A stretch of 64,000 bases of DNA from Zoogloeaceae bacterium (GTDB lineage: Bacteria > Pseudomonadota > Gammaproteobacteria > Burkholderiales > Rhodocyclaceae): contig JACKMC010000011.1 in the NCBI GenBank assembly GCA_024235595.1, positions 53,873-117,872 of the forward strand. The letters are read 5' to 3'. Of this stretch, positions 53,944 through 62,368 are shown piece after piece. The notes under the pieces are model-generated. The model was not told the DNA's origin and did not search any database. It worked only from the letters and a program-made list of their open reading frames with translations. How positions within the stretch are numbered: position 1 is the first letter of the stretch; each line of letters starts with the position of its first letter. Both the position numbers and the translations under genes were made by a program.

Positions 53944-55836
53944 ATGACGACTTACAGTGATTTTCATCGCCGCTCGATCGACAAGCGCGACGAATTCTGG
54001 GCTGAGCAGGCCGAGCTCGTTCATTGGAACAAGCCACCGCAGCAGATCTGCGATTTTTCGAACCCACCTTTCGTCAAGTGGTTCAAGGGCGGCGAGACGA
54101 ACCTGTGCTACAACGCGGTGGACCGCCACGCCGCCAAGCGGCCGAACGACCAGGCGCTGGTGTACATCTCGACCGAAACCAATGAGGAGAAGGTTTATTC
54201 CTTTGCCGAATTGCAGGCCGAGGTTGAACGCATGGCGGCGATCTATCAGGAGCTCGGCGTCAAGAAGGGCGATCGTGTCCTGATCTACATGCCGATGATT
54301 GCCGAGGCAGCGTTCGCGATGCTTGCCTGCGCGCGCATCGGCGCGATTCACTCGGTGGTCTTCGGTGGCTTTGCCGCCGGTTCCCTGGCCACCCGTATCG
54401 ACGACGCGAAGCCCGTGCTGATGGTCTCGGCCGATGCCGGCATGCGCAACGGCAAGCCGGTGCCCTACAAGCATCTGGTCGACGAAGCCTGCTCGCTGGC
54501 CGAGTTCCCGCCCAAGAAGGTGCTGATCGTCAATCGCGGGCTCGACAAGGGCTTCACCACCGTCGACGGTCGTGACGTCGATTACGCCACGTTGCGCGCC
54601 AAGCACATGGATGCCAAGGTGCCGGTCACCTGGGTCGAGTCGTCCGAGCCGAGCTACATCCTGTATACCTCGGGTACGACCGGCAAACCGAAGGGTGTGC
54701 AGCGCGATACCGGTGGCTACGCAGTGGCGCTCACGGCTTCGATGAAGCACATCTTCACCGGTGAGGAGGGCGAGACCATGTTCTCGACCTCGGATATCGG
54801 CTGGGTCGTGGGCCACTCCTACATCATCTACGGCCCGCTGCTCGCCGGCATGGCCACCATCATGTACGAAGGCACGCCGCTGCGTCCCGATGCGGGCATC
54901 TGGTGGCAGATCGTCGAGAAGTACAAGGTCACGGTGATGTTCTCGGCGCCGACGGCCGTGCGCGTACTCAAGAAGCAGGATCCGGCCTTCCTCAAGAAGT
55001 ACGATCTGTCGTCGCTGAAGCACCTGTTCCTGGCCGGTGAGCCGCTCGACGAGACCTCGCACGAGTGGATCATGAGCGAACTCGGCATTCCGGTCATCGA
55101 CAACTACTGGCAGACCGAGACCGGCTGGCCGATGCTGGCGATCTGCCGCGGCGTCGAGGACAGCAAGATCAAGCTCGGCTCGCCCGCCTTCCCGGTGTTC
55201 GGCTACGACCTGCGCCTGTTCCGCGAGGACGGCTCGGAAGCCGGCGCCAACGAGAAGGGCATCGTCGGGATCGTCCCACCGCTGCCGCCAGGCTGCCTGT
55301 CGACCGTGTGGGGCCAGGACGACCGTTTCGTCTCCACCTACTTCAGCACCTTCAGCGACCCGGTGATCTACTCGTCTTCCGACTGGGGTATCCACGACGA
55401 GAACGGCTACTACACCATCCTCGGACGCATGGACGACGTGATCAACGTCGCCGGCCACCGCCTCGGCACCCGCGAGATCGAAGAGGCGGTGCAGGCCCAT
55501 CCGGCGATCGCCGAAGTGGCGGTGGTGGGCGTGGCCGATCAGCTCAAGGGCCAGATGCCGATGGCCTTTGCGGTGGTGAAGGACGCCTCGGTGGTCGACA
55601 CCGCCGAAAAACGTGCCGCGCTCGAGAAGGAGGTCATGAAGAAGGTGGACAGCCTGCTTGGCGCAATCGCCCGGCCGGGCCGTGTGCACTTCATCGGTGG
55701 CCTGCCCAAGACGCGCTCAGGCAAGATGCTGCGCCGCTCGATCCAGGCGCTCGCCGAAGGTCGCGATGCCGGCGACCTGACCACGATCGACGATCCGAGC
55801 ACCCTTGAGCAGATCAAGGAAGCGCTGGCGAAGTAA
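53944..55836 (+). CDS. prpE: propionate-CoA ligase
   Basis: A 630-residue ANL-family acyl-CoA synthetase. Motifs are the ATP loop YTSGTTGKPKGVQ, DIGWVVGHSYIIYGPL, DNYWQTETGWP, and SSDWGIHDENGYYTILGRMDDVINVAGHRLGTREIE with the C-terminal catalytic lysine in TRSGKMLRR. The HRLGTREIE and VQRDTGGY forms point to PrpE rather than Acs. It activates propionate for the methylcitrate or methylmalonyl route. GAGAGGAAGG precedes the ATG and a strong terminator follows. Confidence 0.92.
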   Translation: MTTYSDFHRRSIDKRDEFWAEQAELVHWNKPPQQICDFSNPPFVKWFKGGETNLCYNAVDRHAAKRPNDQALVYISTETNEEKVYSFAELQAEVERMAAIYQELGVKKGDRVLIYMPMIAEAAFAMLACARIGAIHSVVFGGFAAGSLATRIDDAKPVLMVSADAGMRNGKPVPYKHLVDEACSLAEFPPKKVLIVNRGLDKGFTTVDGRDVDYATLRAKHMDAKVPVTWVESSEPSYILYTSGTTGKPKGVQRDTGGYAVALTASMKHIFTGEEGETMFSTSDIGWVVGHSYIIYGPLLAGMATIMYEGTPLRPDAGIWWQIVEKYKVTVMFSAPTAVRVLKKQDPAFLKKYDLSSLKHLFLAGEPLDETSHEWIMSELGIPVIDNYWQTETGWPMLAICRGVEDSKIKLGSPAFPVFGYDLRLFREDGSEAGANEKGIVGIVPPLPPGCLSTVWGQDDRFVSTYFSTFSDPVIYSSSDWGIHDENGYYTILGRMDDVINVAGHRLGTREIEEAVQAHPAIAEVAVVGVADQLKGQMPMAFAVVKDASVVDTAEKRAALEKEVMKKVDSLLGAIARPGRVHFIGGLPKTRSGKMLRRSIQALAEGRDAGDLTTIDDPSTLEQIKEALAK

Positions 55837-55860
55837 GGACCGCCATGCGCTGAAGCAGAA

Positions 55861-55888
55861 GGGGCCGCGAAATGCGGCCCCTTTTTTT
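55861..55888 (+). terminator. rho-independent terminator of prpE
   Basis: An 8-bp perfect stem ggggccgc/gcggcccc with a five-base loop is followed by seven T residues, 24 bases after the stop. It ends the acuI–prpE run next to the convergent acyltransferase gene. Confidence 0.93.
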
Positions 55889-55910
55889 GATTGGAGTAAT
55901 CCGTGCATTT

Positions 55911-56669
55911 TCACGAAGTACGCTGCGCCTCGGTGTCGGTGGCCGCGATTTCCTCCTGCACGACACTCCACACCGGCTTCACCAGAAAGCGCAGGCCCTT
56001 GATGATTGCGTTTACATCCATCATCGAGGGGATCCGCGTTCCCCGGTGCTCGACCGGGCCGCCGATCTGTTCGATCTTCACCCCGAGCTTGGCGAAATGG
56101 GACTGCAGCCGCGGCTCGGTCAGCACGAAGAGCGTCTCGATGCCGCGGCGCTTGGCCATTGCCACTGCGCCCAGGTACAGACCGATCGGGATGTAGGGGA
56201 AGCGCGGCTGCTCGGTCGAACCGAAATCCTCGTCCTGTAATGCGACAGGGGTCTGCTTCTCGCCCTTGCGTCGGCGAAAGTGCGACCTCACGGCGAGCCG
56301 GGAAACCTCGGCGATCTTTCCTCGGTGAAGTTTCGAGGGGTCGATGATGGAGCGATCGAGGGTGGCGGCGCAGGCCTTTTCAAAAGGCAGCGGCGCAGTC
56401 GGGTCGCGTGGGTCTGCCAGCACCAGACGCGCGCAGCCGACAGGGTGAGAAGGTTCATTCGAGGTTCGCAGCAGGCAGTGAATGCTGTGCGCATCGTAGG
56501 CGTCGGTTTCGCGCCGGTCCGGGCGAACCGGCTCAAAACCCAGTTCCTCGCAATAGACTTCGTGCCGAACGCGAAAGACCTCGTCTCGAACCTCGGTCGA
56601 CGAGGCGGCCTCGATGCGGAAGTACTTGCGAAAACCTTGGCCGAGGTTGAATGCTTCGAAGAGTGACAT
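55911..56669 (-). CDS. PEP-CTERM/exosortase-associated N-acyltransferase
   Basis: A 252-residue GNAT-fold, LuxI-like acyltransferase. The N-terminal DEVFRVRHEVYCEELGFE segment, the DAYDAHSIHCLL strand, VGCARLVL, and IAEVSRLAV with the charged HFRRRKGE loop match the acyltransferase subfamily found with PEP-CTERM/exosortase genes (TIGR03694-type). Relatives include long-chain N-acyl amino acid synthases that use acyl-ACP. The amino acid and chain length cannot be told. It is 21 bases downstream of the permease genes on the same strand, so it probably shares their transcript. Confidence 0.88.
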   Translation of the reverse strand: MSLFEAFNLGQGFRKYFRIEAASSTEVRDEVFRVRHEVYCEELGFEPVRPDRRETDAYDAHSIHCLLRTSNEPSHPVGCARLVLADPRDPTAPLPFEKACAATLDRSIIDPSKLHRGKIAEVSRLAVRSHFRRRKGEKQTPVALQDEDFGSTEQPRFPYIPIGLYLGAVAMAKRRGIETLFVLTEPRLQSHFAKLGVKIEQIGGPVEHRGTRIPSMMDVNAIIKGLRFLVKPVWSVVQEEIAATDTEAQRTS

Positions 56670-56690
56670 GGGCGGTCCTAAGGATTGTGT

Positions 56691-57914
56691 CTAGACACTC
56701 TGCCTGAGTGCGTCCACCACCGGGATCCTGGTAGTACGTCGCGCCGGCAAAACAGCAGCGAGCAAGGTCGCGAAGAATCCGATCAGCCACGCCTTTCCAA
56801 CGATAGCGGGCACGATACGCACATAGGCCGTATAACCGACGTTGGCATTGGGGGGTGGAGGCATGGAGATGCCGATGGCGGAAACCACCAGCGCAATCGA
56901 TACACCAAGGAACACTCCCAAGGTCGCACCGCTTACGCCAAGAACGAGGCTCTCGGTCATCAGCAACCTGAAGACATCCCGCGGGCGGTTGCCCAAGGCC
57001 CGGAGGGTACCGAACTCACTCTGGCGCTCGAAGGTGCTCATGTTCACACTGTTGATCACCGAGAGCAGCACCATGAAAAGGATGATCCATTCCAGTACGC
57101 CGAACTGCCGATCGTAGAGCTGGATGGTCTTGTCGTAGAAGTCGGACAATTGCCGCCAGTGTCGGACATCGAGCAGCGTCGTATCGATCGACTGCTGCAC
57201 CCTTTGATACACGGTGTCGGTTGCCGCGGTGTCGTCGAGCGTCACGACGAGCAGGTTCGCACCTTCGGTGAGCATCAACTCCTGAGCCGCCAACAAGGGA
57301 ATTCGAACCGCTCTCGCGTCAAAATCCTTTGAAAAACTCTGGAAGATCCCCACGACCTCGAACTCGAGCGAGTTGAGCGCGCCGCCGGTCGTATTCATGA
57401 CCAGCGTTACATGATCACCCGGTTCGAGGCCCAGGGAGTGCGCGACGCCTTGGCCGGCCAACAGCCCGAACTCGTCGGAGTCCGAAAGCTGTCGTCCCTT
57501 GGTAATCGACAGATAGCTCCCGAGTCGCGCCTCCTTGTCGGGCTCGATCCCTTCCCCGATAACGGCAAGGTCTCGCCGTCCGTTATTCAGGAGGCCGGTA
57601 AAGTTCAGGCGAGCAGCGACCTCCGAGACGCGGTCCAGCTCTCCGAGGCGCGCAGCGAGCTTCGCAGGCTCGGGAATGAGGTATTTTTCGGGCTTGCGAC
57701 TGCCCTTATCCAGAAAATCACGCTTGAAAACCTGGATATGACCGGTCTGCGAGTGGATGATGGCCTCGCCGAGCTGAACGAAGATATCCTGGATGAACCC
57801 CCCCGAGAGGATCAGACCCGCGACGCCGAACGCAATCGCCGCCAGCGTCATGAGCGTACGGATCCGCTGCCGGAAGACATTCCGAATCGCGAGCGTGATC
57901 AGCATATTTTTCAT
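56691..57914 (-). CDS. FtsX/MacB-type ABC transporter permease (second)
   Basis: A 407-residue protein with the LolC/MacB-type topology: one N-terminal helix (IRNVFRQRIRTLMTLAAIAFGVAGLIL), a large periplasmic domain, and three C-terminal helices with LGTLRALGNRPRDVFRLLMTES. Such mechanotransmission permeases move lipoproteins, lipids or peptides rather than pumping through a channel. It overlaps the upstream permease by 4 bases (ATGA). No ATPase gene lies next to the pair in this window. Confidence 0.88.
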   Translation of the reverse strand: MKNMLITLAIRNVFRQRIRTLMTLAAIAFGVAGLILSGGFIQDIFVQLGEAIIHSQTGHIQVFKRDFLDKGSRKPEKYLIPEPAKLAARLGELDRVSEVAARLNFTGLLNNGRRDLAVIGEGIEPDKEARLGSYLSITKGRQLSDSDEFGLLAGQGVAHSLGLEPGDHVTLVMNTTGGALNSLEFEVVGIFQSFSKDFDARAVRIPLLAAQELMLTEGANLLVVTLDDTAATDTVYQRVQQSIDTTLLDVRHWRQLSDFYDKTIQLYDRQFGVLEWIILFMVLLSVINSVNMSTFERQSEFGTLRALGNRPRDVFRLLMTESLVLGVSGATLGVFLGVSIALVVSAIGISMPPPPNANVGYTAYVRIVPAIVGKAWLIGFFATLLAAVLPARRTTRIPVVDALRQSV

Positions 57915-59149
57915 TTCTGTTGCCGCAACGCATCGACGATCGTCATGCGCGAGGCCTTCCAGGCGGGGAAAATGCTTGCTGCCAGGGTGGTCAGGAAGGC
58001 GAGTGTAATCGCATCGAAGGCGAGAGATGGAGAAATCGAGATCTCTCCCAAATAGCCCTGAGCCATCCCCGGAGGGGGCGGCATGGGAATGCCGATGGCG
58101 GAAATGACTTGTCCGAGCACAAAGCCAAGAACAACCCCCGCCATCCCGCCGATGATGCCCAGCAGAGCGCCTTCGAGCAGGAACTCCGCGAGTATTCCCC
58201 GACGCTTCAGACCGATCGCCATCAACGTACCTATTTCGCCAGTTCTTTCGATGACTGCCATCGACAGCGTATTTGAGATGCTCAAGACCACGATCAGCCC
58301 GATGATGATCTTGACGATATCGACCTGCTTGGTGAAGAGTTCGACTGTCTTGTTGTAGAAATCGGCAAGAGCTGTCCAGGGCGTTACCTGATACTCGCTG
58401 TCCGGCAGCAAGCGCTGAAGCTGGTGCTCGGCAGCGGCGGTCTGCGTGGTTCGCTCAAGCAATACGACCCAGGTCGTAGACCCATCGACTCTCATGAGCT
58501 CCCGGGCAATCCTTATCGGTGCACGCAAGACGACATCATCGTAGGCCTTGGAGATCGTCGCAAAGATTCCGGCCACGGTAAGCTCCACTGCGTTGATGCC
58601 ACCGTCGGCGGTGCTAGCCAGCAGCACCACAGTATCGCCGGGGCTTGCCCCGAGGTTTGCCGCGAGGCCAACGCCAAGCAACACCTCGCGCGCGCCCGAC
58701 CCTGAGAGCTCTTCGCCCTGCACGATATTGATCGAGCGACTGATTGGTCGCTCGGTTTCGGGCGCCACCCCCTCTCCAATAAAGGAAACGGTTTCGTCAC
58801 CCTTGCTCAGCAGCCCGCTAAAGGCCAGGCGCGGCGAAACCGTTACCAACCCTTCGAGCCTATCCACGGACGCCGGCACCGTCGGCGGCAGCAGGTGCTT
58901 GTAGGGATCGCGAAGCCCCGCCTCGAAGTAACCTGGCCGGGTAATCTGAAGATGGCCGAGCTGTGAGTGTATCGTTGTCTCTGCCATGCCGTTCAGAACC
59001 CAGGCAATGAACCCGCCGGAAAGCAGGAAGGCGACGATGCCGCCGCTTACGGTGATCAGCGCAAGAGCCGTGCGCCTGCGTTGCCGAGCGATATTTCGCC
59101 ACGCAAGGCGCACCTGCTTCAGGTGATCAGGAAGATGAAATCTCGGCAT
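57911..59149 (-). CDS. FtsX/MacB-type ABC transporter permease (first)
   Basis: A 412-residue homologue of the next permease. It begins MPRFHLPDHLKQVRLAWRNIARQRRRTALALITV and has the periplasmic domain and three C-terminal helices with GEIGTLMAIGLKRRGILAEFL. The upstream open frame (33 more codons) is Ser/Arg-rich and unlike the family. Together the two would form a heterodimeric transporter. The gene is divergent from the ThiF-like gene over only 68 bases, so the two operons may share regulation. Confidence 0.88.
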   Translation of the reverse strand: MPRFHLPDHLKQVRLAWRNIARQRRRTALALITVSGGIVAFLLSGGFIAWVLNGMAETTIHSQLGHLQITRPGYFEAGLRDPYKHLLPPTVPASVDRLEGLVTVSPRLAFSGLLSKGDETVSFIGEGVAPETERPISRSINIVQGEELSGSGAREVLLGVGLAANLGASPGDTVVLLASTADGGINAVELTVAGIFATISKAYDDVVLRAPIRIARELMRVDGSTTWVVLLERTTQTAAAEHQLQRLLPDSEYQVTPWTALADFYNKTVELFTKQVDIVKIIIGLIVVLSISNTLSMAVIERTGEIGTLMAIGLKRRGILAEFLLEGALLGIIGGMAGVVLGFVLGQVISAIGIPMPPPPGMAQGYLGEISISPSLAFDAITLAFLTTLAASIFPAWKASRMTIVDALRQQK

Positions 59150-59217
59150 CGTATGGATTTGCGGTAAGGACTGCTTATGATAGCGGCTCAACGAGCAAGA
59201 ACTGAAGGAGAGTACCG

Positions 59218-60102
59218 ATGGCGTCCGGCTTCGACTACGACGAGGCATTCTCGCGGAACATCGGCTGGGTTACCACCGAGGAACAACAGATCCTGCGCCG
59301 AAGGCGCGTCGCCATTGCAGGCATGGGCGGGGTTGGTGGCGGACACCTGCTGGCACTTGCCCGGCTTGGCATCGGGGCCTTCACCATTGCTGATTTCGAC
59401 GTCTTCGACATTGTTAATTTCAATCGCCAGGCTGGAGCGATGATGTCGACGCGCGGCCGGGAAAAGGCCGACGTGCTTGCCGAAATGGCGCGTGACATCA
59501 ACCCGGAAATCGAACTGTCGAGTTTTCCGAGAGGTGTCTCTGCGGAGAACCTGGAGGCGTTCCTGGACGGAGCCGACCTCTACGTCGACGGCTTGGATTT
59601 CTTTGCCTTCGAAGCCCGGCGAGCGACATTCATGGCGTGCGAGCGTCTCGGCATCCCGGCCATAACTGCGGCACCGCTGGGGATGGGCGTCGCGTTTCTC
59701 GCATTCCTGCCCGGAAGAATGTCGTTCGAAGATTATTTCAGACTGGAAGGATGCAATGAAGAGGAAATGGCATTGAGATTCCTCCTCGGCCTTTCTCCGG
59801 CGATGCTGCAGCGCGCCTACGTTGCCGACCCCTCCAGGGTCAATCTGGCCGAGCACCGAGGACCGTCTACGATTGCAGCATGCCAGCTCTGCTCAGGGGT
59901 GATAGCAACTGAAAGCCTCAAGCTTCTGCTTGGCCGTGGGGGTGTTCCCGCTGCGCCACGTGGTTACCAGTTCGACGCCTATAGAAACCGATACGCGCGA
60001 ACATGGCGACCATGGGGAAACCGCAATCCCATACAACGACTTGGACTTCGAATTGCCAAATGGCAGTTGAAAAAAATGGGGAGGGCGACCGGAAATGCTT
60101 GA
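59218..60102 (+). CDS. ThiF/MoeB-type E1-like adenylyltransferase
   Basis: A 294-residue E1-like protein. Nucleotide-binding GMGGVG is at 35–40, followed by D61 (IADFDVFD), N69/R70 (NFNRQ), K83 and D127, which match the ATP-contact residues of MoeB/ThiF. It has a single CxxC (C222/C225) instead of the usual two zinc pairs and no clear catalytic cysteine. It may adenylate a carboxylate. AAGGAG is 7 bases before the ATG. The stop overlaps the nitroreductase-like gene by 8 bases; fused ThiF–nitroreductase proteins (mycobacterial MoeY/Rv1355c type) are known, so these may act together. Confidence 0.85.
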   Translation: MASGFDYDEAFSRNIGWVTTEEQQILRRRRVAIAGMGGVGGGHLLALARLGIGAFTIADFDVFDIVNFNRQAGAMMSTRGREKADVLAEMARDINPEIELSSFPRGVSAENLEAFLDGADLYVDGLDFFAFEARRATFMACERLGIPAITAAPLGMGVAFLAFLPGRMSFEDYFRLEGCNEEEMALRFLLGLSPAMLQRAYVADPSRVNLAEHRGPSTIAACQLCSGVIATESLKLLLGRGGVPAAPRGYQFDAYRNRYARTWRPWGNRNPIQRLGLRIAKWQLKKMGRATGNA

Positions 60103-61180
60103 TCATGAAAGCTTGCTTGAAATGCTTGAACTGGCCCGCTGGGCGCCGAGCGGAGACAACACCCAGCCGTGGCGATTCGAGATCGTCTCCGATCGGCATA
60201 TTGCCATTCACGGATCCGACACGCGGGATTGGTGTGTCTATGATTTTAAGGGGCGGGCTAGCCATATGGCGCACGGTGCTTTACTCGAAACGCTGCGCAT
60301 AGCAGCGACCGCGAAGTCCTGCACGGCCCGTTGGAAGATTCGGCCCGACCGTCCGGACACGGCCCCGATCTACGACGTTTTTCTGCAGCATGAGGAGGGT
60401 CTGCAGGCGGACTCGCTGCTAGGAGCCATCCGAGAGCGTGTTGTGCAGCGCCGGCCAATGCGGCTCAGGCCCTTGACGTGCGATCAGCGCAAAGGCCTTT
60501 CGTCCGCGGTCGGTGACAACTTTGAACTGCAATTCTTCGAATCATTCAGCGAGCGGTTCGCCGTGGCTCGCCTGCTCTGGAGTAATGCAAAACTGCGGCT
60601 TACATGCCCCGAGGCATACGCCGTACATGCCCGGGTTATCGAATGGGGCGCGCAATACAGCGAAGACCGTATTCCAGATCAAGCCGTGGGTGTGGACCCG
60701 CTTACAGCGAAGTTGATGCAGTGGGTGATGGGGAGTTGGTCTCGGGTCGAGTTCTTCAACCGCTACTTGTTCGGCACCATTGCCCCGAGGATTCAGCTCG
60801 ATTTCATCCCGGCTATTGCCTGCGGAGCGCACATCTTGATGCGACCGAAGGCTCCGCTCGATTCGCTGGAGGCCTATTTGGAGGCCGGCTGCGCAATGCA
60901 ACGGCTTTGGCTTAAGGCAACAACGCTGGGCCTTAGCCTGCAGCCCGAGATGACCCCAGTGATTTTTCGTTGGTATGCCTGCTCGCAATGTTCACTTTCA
61001 TCGGAGTCGAAAATCAATTCCGAAGCGCTTCGCCTAGCGGAGTCTTTCGACAATGTCATAGGTGCCGAAGACGCGCGGAGCAATGCGTTCTTTTGTCGGG
61101 TGGGGACCTCAGCCAAACCGCAATCCCGCTCGCTGAGGCTCGGCCTTGACCGGCTTATGCATGTCCCTGAGCGGGCATGA
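60095..61180 (+). CDS. nitroreductase-superfamily flavoprotein-like protein
   Basis: A 361-residue protein. The N-terminal ARWAPSGDNTQPWRFEI (residues 14–30) is the FMN-binding start of the nitroreductase superfamily, and EAGCAMQRLWLKATTLGLSLQPEM near the C-terminus is the second conserved part. It is longer than simple nitroreductases and resembles the Acg/Rv1355c-type oxidoreductases. A flavin-dependent dehydrogenation or reduction is expected; the substrate is unknown. Translation is coupled to the ThiF-like gene. Confidence 0.82.
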   Translation: MLDHESLLEMLELARWAPSGDNTQPWRFEIVSDRHIAIHGSDTRDWCVYDFKGRASHMAHGALLETLRIAATAKSCTARWKIRPDRPDTAPIYDVFLQHEEGLQADSLLGAIRERVVQRRPMRLRPLTCDQRKGLSSAVGDNFELQFFESFSERFAVARLLWSNAKLRLTCPEAYAVHARVIEWGAQYSEDRIPDQAVGVDPLTAKLMQWVMGSWSRVEFFNRYLFGTIAPRIQLDFIPAIACGAHILMRPKAPLDSLEAYLEAGCAMQRLWLKATTLGLSLQPEMTPVIFRWYACSQCSLSSESKINSEALRLAESFDNVIGAEDARSNAFFCRVGTSAKPQSRSLRLGLDRLMHVPERA

Positions 61181-61200
61181 CTTACCTCTTATACGAAAAG

Positions 61201-61230
61201 AAAAGCCCCCGCAAAATGCGGGAGCTTTTT
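61201..61230. terminator. bidirectional terminator between convergent genes
   Basis: The stem agcccccgc/gcgggagct (one mismatch) with an AAAAT loop has a run of A on the left and T on the right, so it can work for both the nitroreductase-like gene and the convergent PEP-CTERM gene. Confidence 0.85.
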
Positions 61231-61258
61231 GCAATGCAATGCCCGCGAGGCGTTGCAA

Positions 61259-62203
61259 TCAGGCGGCAGTGCGCTTGCTGCGGCGCGTGAAGCCGAGGCC
61301 AGCCAAACCCAAACCAAGCAGGGCAAGCGATGCGGGCTCCGGAACCGGATTGAACGAAGTCGATGCGTCCAGCTGGAACTGGAAGTCGCAAAGCTGCCCG
61401 GCCGCGCAGTTCGCGCCGTTCGTTCCCGCAGGACCGCCAACTCCAAAGGTCGGCGCATTGCCAACCACAAAGTCGGACGGATTTACTTGGCTGAAAGGCG
61501 TCGCGAGGTTCGATGAGTCCTGCGCATCCACCATAAGCGAAGTCACGTTCGAAAGGAAGTAGGCCCAATTCTGATAGGTAATATCGATTTGAGTCGTAGT
61601 TCCACCTGACCCCTGATGAGACAGAGCGCCACCGTCGACGTCGTTTCCATCGGGCGACTGATCGAGACCTTGGATCGCCGCACCCGCCAAACGGGTAACG
61701 TCAGAGAAGGAGCCAAATGATCCGGCGATTGAGCCCTCGAGCAGCTTTACCGCGCCGCCTGCGCCGTCGTAGCCAGCGCCGGTGACGTCATCCGCGGCTG
61801 TACCCCCAATCCACATCGTGAAAGTCGATGGCTTGGACTGGTCCAGCAGAAGGGTCGCCGCTCCGGTAGTTCCGACTGCATATTCGAACATGGACAGTTG
61901 GAACGTAATCTGCGGGTAGGAGTTCACCAGGGAACCGTTCGAGAGCACGAGGTTGCCAAGGGAGGCCTGGGCTACAACCTGAAACGAACTGGGGTTCGAA
62001 GGATCGGTGGTGATTACGATTCCCGAGCTGTCGACTGCGCCAATGGCGAGCGCATTGCCGGGGGTCCAATCAAAAAAGTTAACGCTCAGCGCATTGGCGC
62101 CGCTTGTGCCGAGCGGGTCAAACTGAATGGTTGCGGCGGCTTGCGCATTTCCTGCCATTGCCAAGCATGTGGCGATGGCAGTTCCTAAAATTACTTTTTT
62201 CAT
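61259..62203 (-). CDS. PEP-CTERM sorting-domain exported protein
   Basis: A 314-residue exported protein: signal peptide MKKVILGTAIATCLAMAGNAQA, an acidic Gly/Ala/Ser/Thr-rich beta-type body, and a classic PEP-CTERM tail of VPEP (287–290), a hydrophobic stretch 291–306, and basic RRSKR (307–311). Exosortase should cut at the PEP motif and release the protein to the outer envelope or matrix. The ATG has GGAG 7 bases upstream. A sigma-54 promoter and a PEP-CTERM-box-like site lie upstream. The specific function of the body is unknown. Confidence 0.92.
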   Translation of the reverse strand: MKKVILGTAIATCLAMAGNAQAAATIQFDPLGTSGANALSVNFFDWTPGNALAIGAVDSSGIVITTDPSNPSSFQVVAQASLGNLVLSNGSLVNSYPQITFQLSMFEYAVGTTGAATLLLDQSKPSTFTMWIGGTAADDVTGAGYDGAGGAVKLLEGSIAGSFGSFSDVTRLAGAAIQGLDQSPDGNDVDGGALSHQGSGGTTTQIDITYQNWAYFLSNVTSLMVDAQDSSNLATPFSQVNPSDFVVGNAPTFGVGGPAGTNGANCAAGQLCDFQFQLDASTSFNPVPEPASLALLGLGLAGLGFTRRSKRTAA

Positions 62204-62269
62204 GTTGATTCTCCGCAATGTGAGTGGGCGGTCCAAGCAGGGCCAGATGAGTGCCCTTGCGCCTACCCA

Positions 62270-62285
62270 TGCAGGCTTCGTGCCA
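62270..62285 (-). promoter_or_regulatory. sigma-54 promoter of the PEP-CTERM gene
   Basis: On the minus strand tggcacgaagcctgca matches TGGCAC–N5–(T/C)TGCA with the correct spacing. It lies 66 bases upstream of the ATG. It has the same form as the pilin promoter in this window. Confidence 0.85.
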
Positions 62286-62368
62286 GTTTTTTGTTTGTGC
62301 AGTAGCTGCTTGAAATTAATAGGGAAAAACATGAGCCGTTGTTGCTGGGCAGCGCAGCTGTTTTGCAT

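Noticed and set aside
53833..55689. A 618-codon minus-strand frame opposite prpE
   Set aside because: Antisense artefact of GC3-rich codons in prpE; His/Asp-rich without domain features.
55911..61180. Azole-type (TOMM) RiPP cluster
   Set aside because: E1-like, nitroreductase-like and ABC genes are suggestive, but no YcaO gene and no precursor peptide candidate were seen, and the acyltransferase points elsewhere.
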